Notes under the pieces: generated by a model
Database searches by the model: none
Seen by the model: the letters and a program-made list of their open reading frames with translations, nothing else
What the model was told of the DNA's origin: nothing
In this document: piece by piece, positions 6,061-10,734 of the stretch
How positions within the stretch are numbered: position 1 is the first letter of the stretch
How the letters are laid out: each line of letters begins with the position of its first letter
Origin: CAYLZN01 sp964387935
Lineage (GTDB): Bacteria; Acidobacteriota; Vicinamibacteria; Vicinamibacterales; JAFNAJ01
Reading direction: 5' to 3'
Length of the DNA stretch: 10,734 nt
Assembly (NCBI GenBank): GCA_964387935.1
Contig: CAYLZN010000203.1
Span: forward strand, 1-10,734
Position numbers and translations under genes: made by a program

Positions 6061-6098
6061 GGCGTACGGCGTACGGCGTACGACGTACGGCGGCGTAC
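6061..6098. repeat. Heptamer array C (GGCGTAC-type), 5 units
   Basis: The units are GGCGTAC three times, then GACGTAC, then GGC + GGCGTAC with a 3-bp insertion. Each unit contains the palindrome CGTACG across its junction. It lies directly upstream of the -10 of the ABC operon, in the divergent region shared with the cyclophilin gene. Thirty-one bases of it are identical to array F. Confidence 0.9.
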
Positions 6099-6166
6099 GG
6101 TTGGGTGCGACGCGGCGCGGGGCGCGCGGCGGGGCGGGCCATACGGCCGGCGAGGCCGGGGTCGGG

Positions 6167-6199
6167 CAACTGGAAACTGGAAACTGGGAACTGGTTACA
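6167..6199. repeat. Heptamer array D (NAACTGG-type), 4 units plus TTACA tail
   Basis: The units are CAACTGG, AAACTGG, AAACTGG, GAACTGG, followed by TTACA. It lies upstream of the cyclophilin gene, and its tail runs into a TACAAT hexamer. Array E, downstream of the same gene, has the same design: four units and a TTACA tail. Confidence 0.88.
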
Positions 6200-6201
6200 A
6201 T
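6196..6201 (+). promoter_or_regulatory. Possible -10 hexamer of the cyclophilin gene
   Basis: TACAAT (5 of 6 matches to TATAAT) would place the transcript start about 25 nt before the ATG at 6234. No clear -35 hexamer is seen, because that position is inside heptamer array D. Confidence 0.4.
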
Positions 6202-6233
6202 ACGTGTTTCGTCCGTCCTGAGGAGGGAATCCG

Positions 6234-6827
6234 ATGCGTCGATCAGTCTTGATGGTGGGTGCCGTGCTCCTGGGATCCTGCCTGGCGGCCGCCGTGGCCA
6301 CCGCGCAGACGCCAGGGGCCAAGGCCGCGCCTGGCGGCAATCCGATCGTGGTGATGAAGACCTCGATGGGCGAGGTCAAGATCCAGCTCGCGCGCGACAA
6401 GGCGCCCGTCAGCGTGGACAACTTCCTGTCGTACGTGAAGGACAAATACTACGACGGGACGGTGTTCCACCGCATCATCCCCACCTTCATGATCCAGGGG
6501 GGCGGCTTCACGCCGGACCTGACCAAGAAGTCGACCAAGGCGCCCATCAAGCTCGAAGTGGGCACCGGGCTGAAGAACATCCGGGGCTCAGTGGCCATGG
6601 CCCGCACGAACGACCCGAACAGCGCCACCTCCCAGTTCTTCATCAACGTGGTCGACAACCCGGGCCTCGACTCGAAGGGCGAAGGGAACGGCTACGCCGT
6701 CTTCGGCCAGGTGATCGAAGGCATGGACGTCGTGGACAAGATCAAGGCGGTCAAGACCGGGGCCCGCGGCGGCATGAACGACGTGCCGGAAGCTGCCGTC
6801 GTCATCGAGTCGATTCGCGTGCAGTAA
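6234..6827 (+). CDS. Secreted cyclophilin-type peptidyl-prolyl cis-trans isomerase
   Basis: This 197-residue protein catalyses cis-trans isomerisation of proline peptide bonds, assisting folding outside the cytoplasm. A signal peptide (MRRSVLMVGAVLLG...) has a likely cleavage site ATA-Q after residue 24. The LGSC sequence at 13-16 is a poor lipobox, so a soluble periplasmic protein is more likely than a lipoprotein. The cyclophilin domain spans about residues 37-197. It contains FHRIIPTFMIQGG, in which Arg80, Phe85 and Gln88 correspond to the catalytic-site Arg55, Phe60 and Gln63 of human cyclophilin A. SQFFIN (133-138) and YAVFGQVIEGMDVVD follow, both standard for bacterial PpiA/PpiB types. 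The start is supported by AGGAGGG 6 nt before the ATG. It is divergent from the ABC operon and convergent with the gltS-HD pair, so it is probably monocistronic. Confidence 0.96.
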   Translation: MRRSVLMVGAVLLGSCLAAAVATAQTPGAKAAPGGNPIVVMKTSMGEVKIQLARDKAPVSVDNFLSYVKDKYYDGTVFHRIIPTFMIQGGGFTPDLTKKSTKAPIKLEVGTGLKNIRGSVAMARTNDPNSATSQFFINVVDNPGLDSKGEGNGYAVFGQVIEGMDVVDKIKAVKTGARGGMNDVPEAAVVIESIRVQ

Positions 6828-6833
6828 CGCCGT

Positions 6834-6861
6834 CAACTGGTAACTCGTAACTGGCAACTGA
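6834..6861. repeat. Heptamer array E (NAACTGG-type), 4 units plus TTACA tail
   Basis: The units are CAACTGG, TAACTCG, TAACTGG, CAACTGA, followed directly by TTACA. It fills the gap between two convergent genes: 6 nt after the cyclophilin stop and 0 nt from the HD gene stop. The first bases of the tail (TTA) are the HD gene's TAA stop codon on the other strand. It aligns with array D at 28 of 33 positions by eye. There is no intrinsic terminator for either gene. Confidence 0.88.
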
Positions 6862-7419
6862 TTACAGCCCCAGCGCTTCCGCCTGCTCCCGCATCGACGC
6901 GATCACGTTCGCGATGTGCTCCTCGAGCGGCAGGCCCAGTTCCTCCGCACCCTTGACAAGGTCTTCGCGCTTGACGGCCCGCGCGAAGGCCTTGTCCTTC
7001 ATCCGCTTCTTTACCGAGCTCGCCTCGAGGTCCATCACGCTCTTACTCGGCCGCACGAGCGCGGCGGCCGTGATGAACCCGCACAGCTCGTCGCAGGCGA
7101 ACAGCGACTTCTCGAGCCGGGTCTCGCGGGGCACGCCGGTGTAGTCCGCGTGTGACAGGATCGCCTGCAGCACGAACTCCGGGCAGCCCTTCGCGCGCAG
7201 GATCTCGACGCCCCGATACGGGTGGTTCTCGGCATCGGGGTAGCGCTCGTAGTCGAAGTCGTGGATGAGCCCGACAAACCCCCACACCTCTTCGTCTTCG
7301 CCGAACCGGCGGGCGTATCCCCGCAGGGCCGCCTCCACGGCGAGCGCGTGCTTGCGCAGGCTTTCGCTCTGCGTATACTCCGTCAGAAGGGCCCAGGCCG
7401 TGTCGCGCGTCAGATCCAT
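6862..7419 (-). CDS. HD-domain (HDIG-type) phosphohydrolase-like protein
   Basis: This 185-residue cytoplasmic protein belongs to the HD superfamily of metal-dependent phosphohydrolases. The expected ligands are visible in order: His24 (LRKHALAVE), His53-Asp54 (GLIHDFDYERYP), His66 (NHPYRG), His90 (ILSHADYTG) and Asp110 (FACDELCGFI). The later segment ALVRPSKSVMDLEASSVKKR is characteristic of one conserved HDIG subfamily found in many bacteria, whose substrate is not established. I chose the ATG at 7419, where similarity to the family begins, although no ribosome site is evident. A GTG at 7449 overlaps the gltS stop as GTGA and would add ten residues. The short gap to gltS suggests co-transcription and translational coupling. 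Its 3' end abuts heptamer array E and converges on the cyclophilin gene. Confidence 0.9.
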   Translation of the reverse strand: MDLTRDTAWALLTEYTQSESLRKHALAVEAALRGYARRFGEDEEVWGFVGLIHDFDYERYPDAENHPYRGVEILRAKGCPEFVLQAILSHADYTGVPRETRLEKSLFACDELCGFITAAALVRPSKSVMDLEASSVKKRMKDKAFARAVKREDLVKGAEELGLPLEEHIANVIASMREQAEALGL

Positions 7420-7445
7420 GGCTGTCGTTGGTGCCGCAAGGGCGC

Positions 7446-8696
7446 TCACTTCACGAGGTTGATGAACGTCGTGATGATGATGGCGTTGGTGAAATCGATG
7501 AAGAACGCCCCCACCATCGGCAGCACGAGGAAGGCCCGGGGCGCCGCGCCGAAACGTTCGACGAGCGCTTCCATGTTGGCCACGGCATTGGGCGTGGCCC
7601 CGAGCCCGAAGCCGCAGTGTCCCCCGGCCATGACGGCCGCGTCGTAGTCGCGCCCCATGAGCCGGAAGGTGACGAAGTAGGCAAAGGCCGCCATCATGCT
7701 CACCTGCGCCACCAGGATGACGAGCATGGGCACCGCCAGGTCCAGCAGTTCCCACAGCTTCAGGGACATCAACGCCATGGCCAGAAACAGCGACAGCGCG
7801 ATCGTGCCCAGATCGTCGACGACGCGCTGCTCGATCCTGAAGTGCCCGGTGAGCTCGGCCCCGTTGCGGATGACCGCCGCCGCGATCATGGCCCCGATGT
7901 AGGCGGGCAGCGTCACGTACTGCCCGAGCCAGCGACTGAGGACCGACCCCGCCCACATCGCCACCAGGATGATCGTGATCACCTTCAGCAGCAGGTAGGC
8001 CGTCGGCGCCTCACCCGCCACCTCGGTATCGATCTCCGAGTCGAGCGACGCGTGCTCGAGCGCGCTCAGTGACGCGACGCCGGCAGCCGCGGGCGGAGAC
8101 GCCCCCCCCGACGTCCTCAGGCGGTTCTTCCGGATCAGCGCGGTCCCGATCGGCCCGCCAATCAGCCCACCGGACACGAGTCCAAATGTCGCCGCCGCCA
8201 TCGCGAGCGTCACGCCCCCCGTGAACTGGTACTGGTCCTCCATCAGCTTGCCGAAAGCCGCGCCCGTGCCATGGCCGCCGGTCATCGTGATCGAGCCGGC
8301 GATCAGCCCGAGGAACGGATGGACGCCCAGCCCTGTGGCCAGCAGGACGCCCACGGCATCCTGGATCACGGCCAGAAACGACGCCAGGATCCAGAACAGC
8401 AGCACCTGCGGCCCACCGATCTTCAGCAGTCCGAGGCTCGCGCCGAGCCCAATCGTCGTGAAGAACGCGATCATCAGCGGTGGCTGCAGCGTGGTGTCGA
8501 ACTCGAACGCCAGCACTCCCCACAGTCGCAGCGCCAGGGCCACGCTCGCAAAGAGGAACCCTCCCACGACCGGCGCCGGAATGTTGTAGCGGTCCAGCAC
8601 CGGGACACGGCGCCTGACCGCGTAGCCCAGGAACAGCACCAGCGCCGCCAGGGCCAGCGTCTGCACCATATCGAGCTTGAAGACCAGCGCTGCCAT
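7446..8696 (-). CDS. gltS: Sodium/glutamate symporter GltS
   Basis: This 416-residue integral membrane protein takes up glutamate with sodium ions. Both inverted-repeat halves carry the hallmark re-entrant-loop motifs: GGHGTGAAFGKLM in the N-terminal half and GGHCGFGLGATPNAVANM in the C-terminal half. The N-terminus has the usual layout, with a first hydrophobic helix and then PVLDRYNIPAPVVGGFLF. Length is close to the family norm of about 400. The extra residues are in a Ser/Ala-rich cytoplasmic loop (about residues 195-230) between the halves. The ATG at 8696 has GGGAGG only 3 nt upstream, a short but usable spacing; no better start exists. It is followed by the HD gene on the same strand and is divergent from an APC amino acid transporter, which fits an amino acid uptake locus. 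Confidence 0.96.
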   Translation of the reverse strand: MAALVFKLDMVQTLALAALVLFLGYAVRRRVPVLDRYNIPAPVVGGFLFASVALALRLWGVLAFEFDTTLQPPLMIAFFTTIGLGASLGLLKIGGPQVLLFWILASFLAVIQDAVGVLLATGLGVHPFLGLIAGSITMTGGHGTGAAFGKLMEDQYQFTGGVTLAMAAATFGLVSGGLIGGPIGTALIRKNRLRTSGGASPPAAAGVASLSALEHASLDSEIDTEVAGEAPTAYLLLKVITIILVAMWAGSVLSRWLGQYVTLPAYIGAMIAAAVIRNGAELTGHFRIEQRVVDDLGTIALSLFLAMALMSLKLWELLDLAVPMLVILVAQVSMMAAFAYFVTFRLMGRDYDAAVMAGGHCGFGLGATPNAVANMEALVERFGAAPRAFLVLPMVGAFFIDFTNAIIITTFINLVK

Positions 8697-8716
8697 CGTC
8701 CTCCCGGAAAGGCCGC

Positions 8717-8745
8717 ATGATATAGTGCCGCTCCGTTTCGCACAA
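8717..8745 (-). promoter_or_regulatory. Candidate sigma-70 promoter of gltS
   Basis: On the minus strand TTGTGC (8745-8740) and TATCAT (8722-8717) are separated by 17 nt. The -10 matches the consensus at 5 of 6 positions and the -35 at 3 of 6. The implied leader is only about 14 nt. The 70-bp divergent gap must hold promoters for both gltS and the APC gene. Confidence 0.35.
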
Positions 8746-8766
8746 TTAGACGCCGGAGCGCTGTCG

Positions 8767-10269
8767 ATGAGTCACTCGCATCCCCCCGCGGCCCGCCCCG
8801 CCCCGCAGGCCGCCACCGGCCTCGACACCGAGTTCACGCGTGGCCTGGGCCTCTTCGACTCGACCATGCTGGTGGTCGGTGCGATGATCGGCTCGGGCAT
8901 CTTCATCGTGTCGGCCGACATGGCCCGGCTCGTCGGCAGCCCAGGCTGGCTCCTGCTCGCCTGGGTCGTCACCGGGGCCCTCACCATCGCGGGCGCGTTG
9001 TCCTACGGCGAGCTCGCCGCGATGATGCCGCGCGCGGGCGGCCAGTACGTGTACCTGCACGAGGCCTTCTCGCCCCTGATCGGCTTCCTGTACGGGTGGA
9101 CGCTCTTCATGGTGATCCAGACCGGCACGATTGCCGCAGTCGCCGTCGCGTTCGGCCGCTTCCTGGGCGTCCTGTGGCCCGCGGTCTCGGAGTCCGCCTA
9201 CCTGATCCCTCCCGTGCACGTGTCGAGCGGCTACGCCTTCTCGCTGTCGACGGCGCAGCTCGTCGCCCTGCTCCTCGTGGCCTTCCTCACGTGGAACAAC
9301 ATGCGCGGGCTGCAGTACGGCAAGGTCGTCCAGAACGTCTTCACGACCGCCAAGACCGGCGCGCTCATCGGCCTCATCGTCGTCGGCCTCCTGCTCGGCT
9401 GGAACGCGGACGCCGTGCGGGCGAACTTCGGCAACCTCTGGACGCCGCGAGGGTTCATCGAGATCGCGCCTGGACTCACCGCCATGAGCGCCTTCGGGCT
9501 GTTCGTGGGCATCTGCATCGCCCAGATCGGTTCGCTCTTCTCGTCCGACGCCTGGAACAACATCACGTTCACGGCCGGTGAGGTGAAGGACCCGCGCCGG
9601 AACATCCCGCTCTCGATGGCGCTCGGCACGATCGCCGTCATCGCGATCTACCTGCTGGCCAACATCGCCTACCTCGTGACGCTGCCGCTGGATCAGATTC
9701 AGAACGCGCCCTCGGACCGCGTGGCCACGGCCACGCTGAACGTGATCTTCCCAGGTCTCGGTGCGGCGATCATGGCCGTGGCGATCATGATCTCGACCTT
9801 CGGCTGCGCGAACGGACTGGTCCTGGCGGGCGCACGCGCCTATTTCGCCATGGCGCGGGACGGGCTGTTCTTCAAGGCCGCCGGTGAGCTGAACTCGCAC
9901 AAGGTGCCCGGCAAGGGACTCGTGCTCCAGGGCTTCTGGGCGGCCCTGCTCATCCTTCCCCGCACCTTCAATCCGCAGACCGGCGCGTACGGCAATCTCT
10001 ACAGCAACCTGCTGGACTACGTGATTTCGGCGGCCCTGCTCTTCTACATCCTCACGATTCTCGGGATCTTCCGCCTGCGCGCCACCCGCCCCGACGTCGA
10101 GCGCCCCTATCGTGCGTTCGGCTACCCCATCGTCCCTGCGCTGTACATCGCCGGCGCGTCCGTGATCCTGCTGGTGCTCTTCACGTTCCGCACCTCCACG
10201 ACGTGGCCGGGGCTGCTGATCGTGCTGCTCGGCGTGCCCGTGTACTTTCTGTGGCACGGAAGGAAATAG
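8767..10269 (+). CDS. APC-superfamily amino acid permease
   Basis: This 500-residue transporter has about 12 transmembrane segments and belongs to the amino acid-polyamine-organocation superfamily, resembling the LAT/SteT-like branch. Helix 1 reads TMLVVGAMIGSGIFIVSADM, whose unwound GSGIF motif binds the substrate amino and carboxyl groups. The segment ALSYGELAAMMPRAGGQYVYL is the conserved helix 2-3 'GEL...P.aGG.Y.Y' signature. ARAYFAMARDGLFFKAAGEL and RPYRAFGYPIVPALYI are typical later landmarks. A proline- and alanine-rich cytoplasmic N-terminus of about 30 residues precedes helix 1. The ATG at 8767 is chosen because GGAG lies 8 nt upstream. A longer in-frame start at 8677 would overlap the coding start of divergent gltS and adds no family sequence. 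The exact amino acid substrate is unknown. Array F begins 2 nt after the stop. Confidence 0.94.
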   Translation: MSHSHPPAARPAPQAATGLDTEFTRGLGLFDSTMLVVGAMIGSGIFIVSADMARLVGSPGWLLLAWVVTGALTIAGALSYGELAAMMPRAGGQYVYLHEAFSPLIGFLYGWTLFMVIQTGTIAAVAVAFGRFLGVLWPAVSESAYLIPPVHVSSGYAFSLSTAQLVALLLVAFLTWNNMRGLQYGKVVQNVFTTAKTGALIGLIVVGLLLGWNADAVRANFGNLWTPRGFIEIAPGLTAMSAFGLFVGICIAQIGSLFSSDAWNNITFTAGEVKDPRRNIPLSMALGTIAVIAIYLLANIAYLVTLPLDQIQNAPSDRVATATLNVIFPGLGAAIMAVAIMISTFGCANGLVLAGARAYFAMARDGLFFKAAGELNSHKVPGKGLVLQGFWAALLILPRTFNPQTGAYGNLYSNLLDYVISAALLFYILTILGIFRLRATRPDVERPYRAFGYPIVPALYIAGASVILLVLFTFRTSTTWPGLLIVLLGVPVYFLWHGRK

Positions 10270-10271
10270 AC

Positions 10272-10341
10272 AGGCTCAGGGCTCAAGGCTCAGGGCTCAG
10301 GGCACGAGGCGTACGGCGTACGGCGTACGACGTACGGCCAA
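10272..10341. repeat. Composite heptamer array F, 10 units
   Basis: In uninterrupted 7-bp phase the units are AGGCTCA, GGGCTCA, AGGCTCA, GGGCTCA, GGGCACG, AGGCGTA, CGGCGTA, CGGCGTA, CGACGTA and CGGCCAA. Two unit families (GGCTCA and GGCGTA) are joined by transitional units without a break in phase. The array starts 2 nt after the stop codon of the APC permease gene. Confidence 0.92.
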
Positions 10342-10465
10342 CTCGACGGCAACCCAGGGCCCCGGCGACGGGGTGACGGGGCGCGGCCGACTGGGAGCGA
10401 CGCGAGCGGCGAAGGGTGAACACGCGCCGCAAGGAGCGCGGGAGTGCACGCGCCGGCTCCGCCCC
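10279..10465. repeat. 187-bp direct repeat, copy 1
   Basis: This copy contains most of array F and about 125 bp of GC-rich non-coding DNA ending CGCCGGCTCCGCCCC. Copy 2 at 10496-10682 has the same length and differs by scattered substitutions plus a rearranged set of heptamers. The offset between copies is 217 bp, which is 31 times 7. Confidence 0.82.
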
Positions 10466-10469
10466 CGGG

Positions 10470-10560
10470 GCGCAGAGCGCAAAGCTCAGGGCTCAGGGCT
10501 CAAGGCTCAGGGCGCAGGGCTCAGGGCACGAGGCGTACGGCGTACGGCGTACGGCCAAAC
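10470..10560. repeat. Composite heptamer array G, about 13 units
   Basis: In-phase units read GCGCAGA, GCGCAAA, GCTCAGG, GCTCAGG, GCTCAAG, GCTCAGG, GCGCAGG, GCTCAGG, GCACGAG, GCGTACG three times, then a degenerate end. Order and type match array F, with more GCTCAGG-type units and one fewer GCGTACG-type unit. Confidence 0.9.
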
Positions 10561-10682
10561 TGACGACAACGCAGGGCCCCAGCGGCGGGGTGGCGGGGCG
10601 CGGCCGACTGGGAGCGACACGAGCGGCGGAGGGCGAACACGCGCCGCAAGGAGCGCGGGAGTGCACGCGCCGGCTCCGCCCC
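10496..10682. repeat. 187-bp direct repeat, copy 2
   Basis: This is the second copy of the unit at 10279-10465. The non-repetitive part after the heptamers keeps long identical blocks, such as GGGGCGCGGCCGACTGGGAG and the stretch from CACGCGCCGCAAGG to the end. The rest of 10270-10734 holds no gene, tRNA or clear terminator that I can see. Confidence 0.82.
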
Positions 10683-10721
10683 GTCGGAGCGGCGCGTTTC
10701 CGATCGCACGCACTCCCGTGC
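10653..10721. repeat. Nested palindrome near the right edge
   Basis: The outer arms GCGCGGGAGTGC (10653-10664) and GCACTCCCGTGC (10710-10721) pair over 12 bp with one G-T wobble. Inside them CGCGCCGGCTCCG (10666-10678) pairs with CGGAGCGGCGCG (10685-10696), leaving one bulged G and a 6-nt loop. A short TTTC follows the inner stem. It could act as a weak terminator for a convergent gene beyond the window, or be an element boundary. Confidence 0.6.
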
Positions 10722-10734
10722 GGATGGAGGCGCG

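Noticed and set aside
7420..7956. Extension of the HD protein to 364 residues
   Set aside because: The added part is a shadow of gltS in another frame. Family sequence starts at the ATG at 7419.
8677..8766. Longer N-terminus for the APC permease starting at 8677
   Set aside because: It would overlap the coding start of divergent gltS and covers its promoter region. The ATG at 8767 has a well-placed GGAG site and the family sequence begins after it.
10297..10713. Several open frames on the minus strand with repeated RRTPYAV-type peptides
   Set aside because: A 7-bp tandem repeat cycles through all three frames without stops, so these frames are by-products of arrays F and G.

Overview
The window is GC-rich bacterial chromosomal DNA, with no phage or plasmid genes and no tRNA or rRNA that I can see. 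The codon use, an M28-type secreted peptidase with a typical acidobacterial N-terminus, the tandem ABC-2 exporters and the repeat-rich intergenic regions suggest Acidobacteriota, perhaps Vicinamibacteria. That placement is an inference from protein character only.

Layout from left to right. Positions 1-325 (-) hold the start of a secreted M28-like metallopeptidase that runs off the left edge. A 36-bp tandem repeat and a heptamer array follow. Positions 503-904 (-) encode a gamma-glutamylcyclotransferase-like protein starting at TTG. Positions 905-1189 are a gene-free stretch with mutually complementary segments. An intrinsic terminator at 1190-1228 serves a membrane-anchored protein of unknown function (1291-2304, -). 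A perfect 35-bp inverted repeat (2353-2427) separates that gene from a tightly packed four-gene ABC-2 exporter operon, ATPase-permease-ATPase-permease, transcribed leftward from 6010 to 2430. A divergent control region (6011-6233) leads to a secreted cyclophilin (6234-6827, +). Convergent to it is a gltS-HD phosphohydrolase pair (8696 to 6862, -). An APC-family amino acid transporter (8767-10269, +) diverges from gltS. The last 465 bases contain no gene, only heptamer arrays inside a 187-bp direct duplication and a nested palindrome.

The protein-coding content is ordinary: two ABC-2 export pairs probably made together, a glutamate/sodium symporter divergent from an amino acid permease, and enzymes acting on peptides or gamma-glutamyl compounds. 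The unusual part is between the genes. Seven arrays of 7-bp tandem repeats lie in the intergenic spaces. They abut the stop codons of five genes at a distance of 0-6 nt, and the sixth transcription-unit end has the 35-bp inverted repeat 2 nt from its stop codon. Two arrays sit in the promoter regions of the divergent ABC/cyclophilin pair. Several arrays share unit order and variant units, so they look like copies of dispersed elements rather than independent slippage products.
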